A stretch of DNA of 64,000 nt from Aequorivita aquimaris (lineage in GTDB: Bacteria > Bacteroidota > Bacteroidia > Flavobacteriales > Flavobacteriaceae). The translations under genes were made by a program, and so were the position numbers. The stretch is taken from assembly GCF_001573155.1 (NCBI RefSeq), contig NZ_JRWG01000004.1, positions 186,001 to 250,000 of the forward strand, given 5' to 3'. Numbering within the stretch: the stretch's first letter is position 1; each line of letters opens with the position of its first letter. Positions 1-7,723 of the stretch are shown here, piece after piece. The notes beneath the pieces were generated by a model that worked only from the letters and a program-made list of their open reading frames with translations, was not told the DNA's origin and made no database searches.

Positions 1-474
1 ACCAATCCGGACAGCCGCCGAATGCTGGTTAGCGCTTGGAATCCCAGCGTATTGCCCGATACCTCAAAACCATTTGCCGAAAACGTGGCCAATGGCAAAG
101 CGGCACTTCCACCCTGCCATGCCTTTTTCCAATTTTATGTTGCCGACGGAAAATTATCTTGCCAACTCTACCAGCGCAGTGCTGATATCTTTCTGGGCGT
201 GCCTTTTAATATTGCTTCCTATGCCCTGTTGACGATGATGATGGCGCAGGTTTGTGGCTACCAAGCCGGTGATTTTGTCCACACCTTTGGCGATGCCCAT
301 ATTTACAGCAACCATTTTGAACAGGTGGAACTCCAGCTATCGCGCCAGCCCCGCCCGTTGCCAAAAATGTTGCTCAATCCAGAAGTAAAAGATATATTTG
401 GCTTCACTTTTGATGACTTTACGCTTGTGGACTACAATCCGCATCCGCACATAAAAGGCGCTGTTGCCATTTAA
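1..474 (+). CDS. thyA: Thymidylate synthase, 3' part (cut by window start)
   Basis: C-terminal 157 residues of thymidylate synthase, which makes dTMP from dUMP with methylene-tetrahydrofolate. The frame is open to base 1, so the gene begins outside the window. Visible family hallmarks: NPDSRRM near the start, the PPCH catalytic-cysteine motif, the [12 protein letters not shown] phosphate-binding stretch, the [10 protein letters not shown] block and the usual end in a hydrophobic A-V-A-I. The partner enzyme folA lies 4.9 kb downstream on the same strand. In many Flavobacteriaceae, as I recall, these genes sit much closer, with a 2TM gene between them. Confidence 0.97.
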   Translation, partial: TNPDSRRMLVSAWNPSVLPDTSKPFAENVANGKAALPPCHAFFQFYVADGKLSCQLYQRSADIFLGVPFNIASYALLTMMMAQVCGYQAGDFVHTFGDAHIYSNHFEQVELQLSRQPRPLPKMLLNPEVKDIFGFTFDDFTLVDYNPHPHIKGAVAI

Positions 475-494
475 ACTAAACTTAATTCCTCAAA

Positions 495-929
495 ATGAAA
501 AACCTATTTATTGCCTTCTGCATACTTTTCTCAACTTCAGTTTTCGCCCAACAAGAATGGGGCGACGTTCAAAAAAATAAGGTAACCCTTATGGAGATTG
601 CCCCTATCTGGCCCGGATGTGAAAAGGGAAGTGCGGCTGAACGCGACAATTGTTTCAACAATAAACTGGCTACCCACATTGCCCAAAATTTTAAATATCC
701 GCCGGAAGCCTACAAGAAAAATGAGCAGGGAAGAGTAATTGTAGAGTTCATTATCAATGAACAAGGATTGGTTGAGGTAAAAAATGTTACCGGAGGCACC
801 AAAGAATTGCAGGAAGAAGCCAAACGAAATATTATGGCAATCCCGAAAATGGCAAAACCCGGAATGATGGGAGGCAAACCGCGGCCCATAAAATTTACGG
901 TTCCTTTTACCTTTAAAACCGGGAAATAA
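495..929 (+). CDS. Secreted TonB C-terminal-domain-like protein
   Basis: 144 residues with an N-terminal signal peptide (MKNLFIAFCILFSTSVFAQ). The mature part resembles the TonB C-terminal fold: a motif P-x-W-P-G-C followed by a second cysteine (about 15 residues on), then a conserved stretch G-R-V-I-V-E-F-I-I-N-E-Q-G and a C-terminal K-F-T-V-P-F-T-F strand. It lacks the membrane anchor and proline-rich region of true TonB, so it is probably a free periplasmic domain. It is followed after 1 nt by a paralogue, so the two are one transcription unit. The function of such detached domains in Bacteroidota is not established. Confidence 0.8.
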   Translation: MKNLFIAFCILFSTSVFAQQEWGDVQKNKVTLMEIAPIWPGCEKGSAAERDNCFNNKLATHIAQNFKYPPEAYKKNEQGRVIVEFIINEQGLVEVKNVTGGTKELQEEAKRNIMAIPKMAKPGMMGGKPRPIKFTVPFTFKTGK

Positions 930-930
930 G

Positions 931-1434
931 ATGCTGAAAAAAATAGTTTTTTCTCTAGTTTTAATGTTCATTTCTTCTTTTTTATCCGCGCAGGAAGAAA
1001 CGGTAACCGAAGTTTCAAAATCTGAAATGACTAAGGCCGATGTACCTTATGCCGTGATTGAAAATGTTCCTGTATATCCAGGATGTGAAGGCAACGGCAA
1101 CCAGGAATTGAAACAATGCATGTCCACCAAAATTTCCGAATTTGTGAACCTTCATTTCAATATGAAGAAAGTTGAGGCCTTAAATTTACCTCCCAAGATT
1201 TATAGAACTTCGGTTCAATTCAAAATAAATAAAGAAGGCAAGGTGGTTGACGTTCGCGCCCGTGCAGAACATCCCGAGATTGAGAATGAAGCCGTTCGCG
1301 TTGTGAGCAACCTTCCCCAAATGCAACCGGGAAAACAAAGAGGAGAAGCAGTGGGCGTGCTGTATTCACTTCCTATAATTTTTAAAGTTGAACCTCCTAA
1401 AAGGGAAGATAAAAAGAGGAAAACAAAGAATTGA
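931..1434 (+). CDS. Secreted TonB C-terminal-domain-like protein, paralogue
   Basis: 167 residues with a signal peptide (ends near SAQEE). It carries VPVYPGCEG, then a second cysteine in LKQCM, a V-Q-F-K-I-N-K-E-G-K-V strand, LPQMQPGKQ and a final Y-S-L-P-I-I-F-K-V. The domain matches almost motif for motif the C-terminus of the M56 protein at 61712-63139 (VPTYPGCSG, LKKCF, VQFKIDKSG, LPQMQPGEQ, YSLPIVFEV), more closely than its neighbour at 495-929. It looks like a detached copy of that sensor module. It ends in a basic tail rich in K and R and is followed by a terminator hairpin at 1501-1534. Confidence 0.8.
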   Translation: MLKKIVFSLVLMFISSFLSAQEETVTEVSKSEMTKADVPYAVIENVPVYPGCEGNGNQELKQCMSTKISEFVNLHFNMKKVEALNLPPKIYRTSVQFKINKEGKVVDVRARAEHPEIENEAVRVVSNLPQMQPGKQRGEAVGVLYSLPIIFKVEPPKREDKKRKTKN

Positions 1435-1500
1435 AAAAGCTAGTTTAACAACTGTTTAACGTAGGTTGAATAGTCTTCAACAATTTTAATATTTATATTT

Positions 1501-1534
1501 AAAGTGTCGTCAAAAAAATTGCGACACTTTTTTT
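1501..1534 (+). terminator. Hairpin with T-run directly in front of egtB
   Basis: AAAGTGTCG (1501-1509) pairs with CGACACTTT (1522-1530), and a T-run continues to 1534. The egtB ATG is the next base. It has the form of an intrinsic terminator for the TonB-like pair, but its position means it must also lie in the egtB leader unless transcription of egtB starts inside it. Confidence 0.75.
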
Positions 1535-2698
1535 ATGATTGCTACAGATACACTGGTTTCGTTCTTTCTCGAAACCCGCCAACATACAGAAGATATTTGC
1601 AAACCGCTGGAAATTGAGGATTACGTGGTACAGCCCATTGTGGACGTTTCTCCTCCCAAATGGCATTTGGGCCATACCTCCTGGTTTTTCGAAGAGTTTA
1701 TTCTGAAACCGCACAAACCAAATTACAAGCTCTTTCACGAAGATTTCGCCTTTGTTTTCAACAGTTATTATGAAAATGTGGGCAAACGCGTAATCAGAAA
1801 TGACCGCGGCAACCTCTCGCGGCCCGGCGTGGCAAAGGTTTACGATTACAGGCATTATGTCACCAATGAAATGAAGGATTTTCTTTCAGGGGAAATTTCC
1901 GCAGAGATTGAGAAAATTCTTTTAATAGGAATCCATCACGAAAAACAGCATCAGGAACTGCTTATTACAGATATAAAATACATTCTGGGAAATAACCCGT
2001 TATTACTGAAATACAACCATTCATTTTCGGAAAATCCACACCAGAAATTTCAGCGGGAATGGATTGAAATGGACGAAGGTATTTATGAGATAGGCCATAA
2101 AAATTCCGACGAATTCTGCTATGACAATGAGCTGGGAAGGCACAAAGTGTTTCTGCACGATTATAAAATTTCAAACAAACTTGTTACCAATGCGGAATAT
2201 CTGGAATTTATAAATGCCGGAGGCTACAAAGATTTTAACCTATGGCACGCCGAAGGTCTGGACTGGGTAAAACAAAACCAGATTGAAGCCCCAATGTACT
2301 GGCACAATATTGACGGGGAATGGCACCAATATACTTTGCAAGGCCTTCAAAAAATAGATGCTGACGCACCGCTTTCGCACATTTCCTATTTTGAGGCATT
2401 CGCCTTTGCCCAATGGAAAGAATGCCGCCTGCCCACAGAATTTGAATGGGAGGCCGCCCAACAAAACTTTGAATGGGGCAGCCGTTGGGAATGGACTGAA
2501 AGCGCCTACCTACCCTATCCCGGCTATAAAAAAGCCCCCGGCGCCATCGGCGAATACAACGGGAAATTTATGGTAAACCAAAAAGTGTTGCGCGGCGGTT
2601 CCGTGGCAACTCCCAATAAACATACGCGACCAACTTATAGAAATTTTTTCCAGACCAATCTGCGGTGGCAATTCACGGGATTAAGGTTGGCACAATAA
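1535..2698 (+). CDS. egtB: Ergothioneine biosynthesis sulfoxide synthase EgtB
   Basis: 387 residues. EgtB is a non-haem iron enzyme that joins trimethylhistidine (hercynine) to a thiol donor with oxygen, giving a sulfoxide on the way to ergothioneine. Domain order is as expected: an N-terminal DinB-like helical domain with HLGH (residues 44-47) and HHEKQHQE (134-141), which supply the iron-binding histidines, then a formylglycine-generating-enzyme-like domain from about residue 175 ending in RPTYRNFF and GLRLAQ. The thiol donor (gamma-glutamylcysteine or cysteine) cannot be decided by eye. The ATG follows a terminator-like hairpin immediately. egtD follows after 16 nt. Confidence 0.93.
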   Translation: MIATDTLVSFFLETRQHTEDICKPLEIEDYVVQPIVDVSPPKWHLGHTSWFFEEFILKPHKPNYKLFHEDFAFVFNSYYENVGKRVIRNDRGNLSRPGVAKVYDYRHYVTNEMKDFLSGEISAEIEKILLIGIHHEKQHQELLITDIKYILGNNPLLLKYNHSFSENPHQKFQREWIEMDEGIYEIGHKNSDEFCYDNELGRHKVFLHDYKISNKLVTNAEYLEFINAGGYKDFNLWHAEGLDWVKQNQIEAPMYWHNIDGEWHQYTLQGLQKIDADAPLSHISYFEAFAFAQWKECRLPTEFEWEAAQQNFEWGSRWEWTESAYLPYPGYKKAPGAIGEYNGKFMVNQKVLRGGSVATPNKHTRPTYRNFFQTNLRWQFTGLRLAQ

Positions 2699-2714
2699 AA
2701 ACGACTACCCACCT

Positions 2715-3683
2715 ATGGCAACTACCGCAACACTATTGGACACCCCTTTTAAAAAAGAAGTTTTTGAAGGTCTGAGTGCATTTCCCAAATATTTATCGTC
2801 CAAATATTTTTATGACAAAAAAGGCGACAAACTTTTTCAGGACATCATGGCCATGCCGGAATATTATCTCACGGGCTGTGAATTTCAGATACTTTCCTCC
2901 CATACGGAGACCATCGGAGAGCTCTTTCGCGATCGCGAAAATGGTTTGGATTTAATTGAACTTGGCGCCGGCGACGGCAAAAAAACAAAGGTGTTGCTAA
3001 AATATATGGCAGACCACAACTTCAATTTCGTTTACAAACCCATCGATATCAGTGAAAATGCGGTGGAAATGCTTTCGGAAAATCTCGCTACCGAAATGCC
3101 CGCCCTAACGGTGGATGCCGAAGTGGGCGAATATTTTGAAGTCCTCGAAAGGCTGAAAGGTTTCAACAAACGCAAAAAGGTAATTATGGTATTGGGAAGC
3201 AATATCGGCAATCTAAAACACCCAAAGGCCATCGAATTTCTCACAAAATTGAAAGACGCCATGTTGCCCGATGACTTGCTTTTCATGGGTTTCGACCAAA
3301 AGAAGAACCCGCAGACCATCCTCGATGCCTATAACGATGAAGCCGGAATTACCGCAGCTTTCAACAAAAATATTCTCACCCGAATAAATCGGGAATTGGG
3401 CGGAAATTTTGATGTGGATAAATTCGAACATTGGGAAGCGTACAATCCAGAGACAGGCACTGCCAAAAGTTTTTTGGTGGCAACCGAAGCAATGCAGGCA
3501 AGCATCGAAAAGTTGGGGTTAACGGTAAATTTTGAACAATGGGAAACCATCCACACCGAAATTTCACAGAAATACGACGATAAGATAGTGCAGTGGCTCG
3601 CGGAACAATCGGGACTCGAAATTGAAACCTCCTTTACGGACGAAAAGGGGTATTATAAAAATTATGCCTTTCGGAAGGTTTGA
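2715..3683 (+). CDS. egtD: L-histidine N-alpha-methyltransferase EgtD
   Basis: 322 residues, the usual family length. EgtD trimethylates histidine to hercynine using SAM, the first step of ergothioneine synthesis. Visible features are the family start (FPKYLSSKYFYDKKGDKLF, then MPEYYLTGCE), the SAM-binding LIELGAGDGKKT, a GSNIGN motif around residue 160, and the terminal Y-Y-K-N-Y-A-F. It lies 16 nt after egtB, so the two are cotranscribed. No gamma-glutamylcysteine ligase gene (egtA) is present in the window. Confidence 0.95.
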   Translation: MATTATLLDTPFKKEVFEGLSAFPKYLSSKYFYDKKGDKLFQDIMAMPEYYLTGCEFQILSSHTETIGELFRDRENGLDLIELGAGDGKKTKVLLKYMADHNFNFVYKPIDISENAVEMLSENLATEMPALTVDAEVGEYFEVLERLKGFNKRKKVIMVLGSNIGNLKHPKAIEFLTKLKDAMLPDDLLFMGFDQKKNPQTILDAYNDEAGITAAFNKNILTRINRELGGNFDVDKFEHWEAYNPETGTAKSFLVATEAMQASIEKLGLTVNFEQWETIHTEISQKYDDKIVQWLAEQSGLEIETSFTDEKGYYKNYAFRKV

Positions 3684-3733
3684 TGGCTGCTGGGTGTGGA
3701 ATGATAGATGTTATAACCTCTGATTTTTTCTAT

Positions 3734-4813
3734 TCATCGACCTAAAATTTCAACAAGTTTTTCCAATTCATCTTCGGTATTGTAATAGTGAAAACTTACG
3801 CGAATCCCCCCACCCCGAAGCGAACTGATAATATTATTATGCTGCAATTTCTGAAAAAGCGCTTTATCCCCTTTCACATTATAAATGGACGAATGCTTTT
3901 CGCGGAGCAGCGTATCATTTCCCAATAAATCCATTTCGGCGAAACGTTCCTTCGCCTTTGCTGAAATGGAAGCGATTTTTTGGTATAAATCTTCCCTTCC
4001 CAATTTTTCCTGAAACAACATAGCCTGCTCCAAACTGCCATAATTCAAGGTGTCTTGATGGCCTGGTTCAAAATGCTTTATAAAAGCGGTTTCCGTTGCC
4101 AGACTTTCAAAACGTTCGGCAGAATTGAACCCGATGGTCTTTGGAAAAATCCTTTCACGCGCAACTTCCTTCACCATTATAAATCCATTGCCATAGCCCG
4201 CCGTTAGCCATTTATAGGCACTTGCTCCCACAACATCAATCGCGTTTTCGGTAAAACTGAAATTTTCCGTTCCCAAATATTGAGTACCATCAGCAATTAA
4301 AAGTATGTTGGGGTGATAGCTTTTTAACTGTTTCAAAAATTCAAAATCTATTTTTATTCCGTTCAGCCACTGCACGATGCTGAACATAAAAATATCGGGC
4401 CGGTGCCTTGCCACGGCCTCCTCTATATTCCGTTCTAAATTCTCATCAATTTTGGCATAGCAAACATCAAAATCGCGGGTCTCCACCGGCCAATTGATAG
4501 ATGGATAATCGTTTTTTAATAGAAGTATTTTTTGACCTTTTGGCAATCCTTCCAATACGGTATTTATTCCAAAGGATATATTTGGAACCAAGGCAGTTTC
4601 AGCTATAGCAGCATTAAAAAACTCGGCAACAGTCTTTCTGATTTGTTCAATATGAATTTTGTGTTTATCTCGAAAAACGCTCGCATGGTTCATTAAATCC
4701 ATATCGTGCTGCCTACGCCATTCAATAACAGGCTTTGGAATTACGCCGTTTGAGGCAGTATTTAAGTAAGTGCAGGATTCCAGAGCGGGAAAGTGTTTTC
4801 TTAAATCTTCCAT
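3734..4813 (-). CDS. Class V aminotransferase-fold PLP enzyme (EgtE candidate)
   Basis: 359 residues from the ATG at 4813; a TTG at 4825 would add four residues but the ATG gives the usual start. Cysteine desulfurase/selenocysteine lyase-like fold: YLNTASNGVIP near the N-terminus, LLIADGTQYLG (the Asp that binds the PLP nitrogen) and ASAYKWLTAGYGNGF, in which the Lys would form the Schiff base. It converges on egtBD with 50 nt between. In actinobacteria a PLP C-S lyase of this broad class (EgtE) completes ergothioneine synthesis, so that role is possible here. Opposite orientation and the commonness of such enzymes in flavobacteria mean it stays an inference. Confidence 0.8.
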   Translation of the reverse strand: MEDLRKHFPALESCTYLNTASNGVIPKPVIEWRRQHDMDLMNHASVFRDKHKIHIEQIRKTVAEFFNAAIAETALVPNISFGINTVLEGLPKGQKILLLKNDYPSINWPVETRDFDVCYAKIDENLERNIEEAVARHRPDIFMFSIVQWLNGIKIDFEFLKQLKSYHPNILLIADGTQYLGTENFSFTENAIDVVGASAYKWLTAGYGNGFIMVKEVARERIFPKTIGFNSAERFESLATETAFIKHFEPGHQDTLNYGSLEQAMLFQEKLGREDLYQKIASISAKAKERFAEMDLLGNDTLLREKHSSIYNVKGDKALFQKLQHNNIISSLRGGGIRVSFHYYNTEDELEKLVEILGR

Positions 4814-4900
4814 AAGTAATGGCAAAACGGTGAATTTTCGGTATTTTTACAAGACTGATTTTAGCAGCGATTGTTGCATTTACAACGAAAGTAACCAACT

Positions 4901-5338
4901 ATGTTTTCAAAAACTAAAAAATCCGAAAGAATTGATGCCGAACAGCGCGAGCAGTACGAGTACGCCCGCCGCCGCATCAAACAGAAAAAAAACCTGATGC
5001 GCCATTTCATATTGTTTTTGGTGGGCTCGGTGCTTTTAATAATCATCAATCCTTTGCTGGGCTATGGGAAGGATTTCTTTATAAAGGATTGGTTTATTTG
5101 GGCCATTTTAATTTGGACGTTTATCTTTCTCGTGCACCTTTTCAACGTTTTTGTGATGAACAAATTCATGGACAAGGAATGGGAAGACCGCCAACTCGAG
5201 AAACTGAAGGCCCGCCAAGCCGAACGCATGGTTGAACTGCAGAAAAAAGTGGACACGGAACTGCAATTGCCCACAACCCCGCCGGACACTTCAAAAAAAA
5301 ACGAACTGAACAACCCGCTACCCCCAGACGTACAATGA
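4901..5338 (+). CDS. 2TM domain membrane protein
   Basis: 145 residues. An N-terminal basic stretch (YARRRIKQKKN) leads into two hydrophobic helices (about residues 33-52 and 64-85) separated by a short loop with KDWFIWA. This is the arrangement of the 2TM domain family, which in other proteins is fused to or sits near histidine kinases. A charged helix, likely coiled coil, follows, then a proline-rich tail. The stop overlaps the folA start as ATGA, so the two are translationally coupled. No catalytic residue is evident. Confidence 0.85.
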   Translation: MFSKTKKSERIDAEQREQYEYARRRIKQKKNLMRHFILFLVGSVLLIIINPLLGYGKDFFIKDWFIWAILIWTFIFLVHLFNVFVMNKFMDKEWEDRQLEKLKARQAERMVELQKKVDTELQLPTTPPDTSKKNELNNPLPPDVQ

Positions 5339-5820
5339 TTACCATGATTGCCGCCGCTGGCGAGAACAACGAATTGGGAAAGGACAACGACCTGCTTTGG
5401 CATTTGCCGGATGATTTTAAACGCTTCAAAAAACTCACCACCGGCCATTACATCATTATGGGGCGAAAGACTTTTGAGTCGTTTCCGAAACCTCTTCCCA
5501 ACAGGACCCATCTGGTAATCACCCGGAACAAGGACTATAAAAAAGAAGGTGCCGTGGTAGTCCACGATTTGGAGGAGGCCCTGAAAATTTCAAAAGAAGA
5601 TGCGCAACCTTATATAATTGGCGGTGGCGAAATTTATAAATTGGGACTTCCCTTTGCCCATAAAATTGAGCTTACCCGCGTACACGGCACCTTTGCCGAT
5701 GCCGATACTTATTTCCCCGAATTTTCAGAGGAGAAGTGGGAGCTTGTTTCCCAAGAAGAACACCCCAAGGACGAAAGGCATGACTATTCCTTTACGTACG
5801 AAACTTGGGTGCGAAAATAA
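5335..5820 (+). CDS. folA: Dihydrofolate reductase
   Basis: 161 residues, normal length. It reduces dihydrofolate to tetrahydrofolate with NADPH, restoring the cofactor consumed by ThyA. Motifs: MIAAAGENNELGKDNDLLWHLPDD (substrate-site Trp and Asp), IMGRKTFESF for NADPH binding, and IIGGGEIY. It overlaps the preceding 2TM gene by 4 nt and is followed by a strong terminator hairpin at 5830-5864. Confidence 0.97.
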   Translation: MITMIAAAGENNELGKDNDLLWHLPDDFKRFKKLTTGHYIIMGRKTFESFPKPLPNRTHLVITRNKDYKKEGAVVVHDLEEALKISKEDAQPYIIGGGEIYKLGLPFAHKIELTRVHGTFADADTYFPEFSEEKWELVSQEEHPKDERHDYSFTYETWVRK

Positions 5821-5829
5821 TGAACTCCA

Positions 5830-5864
5830 AACCCCAAAGGTTTTTGAAACCTTTGGGGTTTTGC
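5830..5864 (+). terminator. Terminator after folA
   Basis: An 11-bp perfect stem, AACCCCAAAGG (5830-5840) with CCTTTGGGGTT (5850-5860), is followed by TTTG. It closes the 2TM-folA unit. Confidence 0.85.
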
Positions 5865-5880
5865 TTCCAAAAAAAGCTCT

Positions 5881-6726
5881 TTGAAAACAATCTTAAAACA
5901 TATTGCTTCCCAAAATAACTTCAATTGTCACGATAGCAAACCCCTTTCGGGCGGTGACATCAACGAAGTATTTCTGCTAAATTGTTCCGAAGGAAATTTT
6001 GTGGTCAAGATTAACAGTGCCTCAAAGTTTCCCGCTATGTTTGAAGCGGAGGCAAAGGGATTGCAATTGCTGAAAGAGAACAGTAATTTTAAAATTCCAA
6101 AGGTGATTGCCACAGGAACCTATCAAAACACGGCCTATTTGATATTGGAATATATTCCCTCGGGAAAACCATCGAAAAACTTTTCGGAAAAATTTGCCGA
6201 AGCCCTTGCGAGCCTTCACAAAACAACTGCCGGGAAATTTGGATTGGACCACGACAATTATATTGGCAGTCTTCCGCAGAGAAATGGTTTTTGCAGTTCG
6301 GCTTCTGAATTTTACATCACTCAGCGTTTGGAGCCACAGTTTAAAATGGCCGCAGAAAACGGTTTTCAGTTTAAGAATTTAGTGGGATTTTTAAAGAATA
6401 TTTCCGAAGCAATCCCGAAGGAGCCCCCGGCTTTAGTCCACGGCGATCTTTGGAACGGCAACTATATGGTTTCAGAAACTGGCAAGCCGGTTTTGATAGA
6501 TCCAGCCGTAGCCTTTGCACCGCGCGAAATGGATATTGCAATGATGAAATTGTTCGGTGGGTTTTCAGATGAAATTTTCTCCAATTACAATGCTCTTTTT
6601 GCTTTAGGCGAAGGCTGGAAAGAACGGCTTCCCCTTTGGCAATTATACTATTTGCTGGTACACCTCAACCTTTTCGGAAGTGGTTATTTATCGCCGGTCA
6701 ATTCAGCAATAAAAAAATATTCATAG
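5881..6726 (+). CDS. Fructosamine kinase family protein
   Basis: 281 residues from a TTG start at 5881; no in-frame ATG lies nearby and the N-terminus (KTILKHIASQ) fits the family. These kinases phosphorylate sugar adducts on protein amines (fructosamine or ribulosamine), which then fall off. Visible: LSGGDINEVFLL and FVVKIN as the ATP-binding lobe, LVHGDLWNGNYM as the catalytic loop, and LIDPAVAFAPREMDIAM as the metal-binding segment. It is preceded by the folA terminator, and no strong promoter motif is seen in the short gap. Confidence 0.9.
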   Translation: MKTILKHIASQNNFNCHDSKPLSGGDINEVFLLNCSEGNFVVKINSASKFPAMFEAEAKGLQLLKENSNFKIPKVIATGTYQNTAYLILEYIPSGKPSKNFSEKFAEALASLHKTTAGKFGLDHDNYIGSLPQRNGFCSSASEFYITQRLEPQFKMAAENGFQFKNLVGFLKNISEAIPKEPPALVHGDLWNGNYMVSETGKPVLIDPAVAFAPREMDIAMMKLFGGFSDEIFSNYNALFALGEGWKERLPLWQLYYLLVHLNLFGSGYLSPVNSAIKKYS

Positions 6727-6735
6727 AATTAATCC

Positions 6736-6743
6736 TATTTTTG
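6736..6743 (+). promoter_or_regulatory. Candidate -7 box for fabD
   Basis: TATTTTTG matches the Bacteroidota -7 consensus TAnnTTTG and ends 20 nt before the fabD ATG. No TTG at the expected -33 spacing was found, so this is a half-site call. Confidence 0.45.
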
Positions 6744-6763
6744 TATTTCTAAACCAATCGACA

Positions 6764-7645
6764 ATGAAAGCATATATATTTCCCGGACAGGGTGCCCAAT
6801 TTACGGGAATGGGCAAAGATCTTTATGAAAACTCTTCAAAAGCGAAAGAAATGTTTCAACAAGCCAATGAGATTTTAGGTTTCGATATTTCCAAAACAAT
6901 GTTTGAAGGCAGTGCCGACGAGCTTAAGGAAACCAAAGTTACCCAACCCGCTATTTTCCTTCATTCCACCATTTTGGCGGAAGTTATGGGCAATAAATTC
7001 CAGCCAGATATGGTAGCAGGACATTCCTTAGGTGAAATTTCGGCATTAGTTGCCAACAGAACGCTTGCCTTTAGCGATGGGTTGCTACTGGTTTACAAAC
7101 GTGCATTGGCAATGCAAAAAGCCTGTGAAGAAACACCCTCAACAATGGCGGCTGTTTTAGGGCTGGAAGACCATTTAGTTGAAGAAATATGTGCAACCAC
7201 ACCTGGAATTGTTGTTGCCGCAAATTATAACTGTCCCGGCCAATTGGTAATTTCCGGCGATGTGGATGCCGTGGGAAAAGCTTGCGAAAGTTTAAAGAAA
7301 GCCGGCGCACGAAGAGCATTGATACTGCCCGTTGGCGGCGCTTTCCACAGTCCGTTGATGGAACCTGCTCGGGAAGAACTGGCGGACGCCATTGAAGCTA
7401 CCCAATTCACCGCACCTGCTTGCCCAATTTATCAGAATGTTTCAACTTTTGCCGTGACTGATCCTTCAGAAATAAAAGAAAACCTCATCTTCCAACTCAC
7501 GGCTCCAGTAAAGTGGACGCAGAGTGTTCAAAATATGATAAAGGATGGAGCAACGAAATTTATAGAAGTAGGTCCCGGAAATGTTTTACAGGGATTGGTT
7601 AAAAAAATTGATGGTTCTGTAGAGACCGAAAAAGCGGAGGTGTGA
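6764..7645 (+). CDS. fabD: Malonyl CoA-acyl carrier protein transacylase
   Basis: 293 residues. FabD moves malonyl groups from CoA to acyl carrier protein to feed fatty acid elongation. The start YIFPGQGAQFTGMG, the nucleophile elbow VAGHSLGE, the active-site histidine in GGAFHSPLM, and FIEVGPGNVLQGL at the C-terminus are all present. It stands alone between a fructosamine kinase and a convergent dsdA, and shares a bidirectional terminator at 7665-7705 with the latter. Confidence 0.97.
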   Translation: MKAYIFPGQGAQFTGMGKDLYENSSKAKEMFQQANEILGFDISKTMFEGSADELKETKVTQPAIFLHSTILAEVMGNKFQPDMVAGHSLGEISALVANRTLAFSDGLLLVYKRALAMQKACEETPSTMAAVLGLEDHLVEEICATTPGIVVAANYNCPGQLVISGDVDAVGKACESLKKAGARRALILPVGGAFHSPLMEPAREELADAIEATQFTAPACPIYQNVSTFAVTDPSEIKENLIFQLTAPVKWTQSVQNMIKDGATKFIEVGPGNVLQGLVKKIDGSVETEKAEV

Positions 7646-7664
7646 ATTCGTTGATTCGAAAAAT

Positions 7665-7705
7665 AAAAAGTTCTGGGTAAAATTAATTATTCAGAACTTT
7701 TTTAT
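7665..7705. terminator. Bidirectional terminator between fabD and dsdA
   Basis: AAAAAGTTCTG (7665-7675) pairs with CAGAACTTTTT (7692-7702). The A-rich left arm and T-rich right arm allow function in both directions, fitting two convergent genes. Confidence 0.75.
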
Positions 7706-7723
7706 TTAAAAAACTGTTTCATC

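Noticed and set aside
5618-5884. 88-residue frame overlapping folA
   Set aside because: Alternative frame within folA and its terminator, with no family match.
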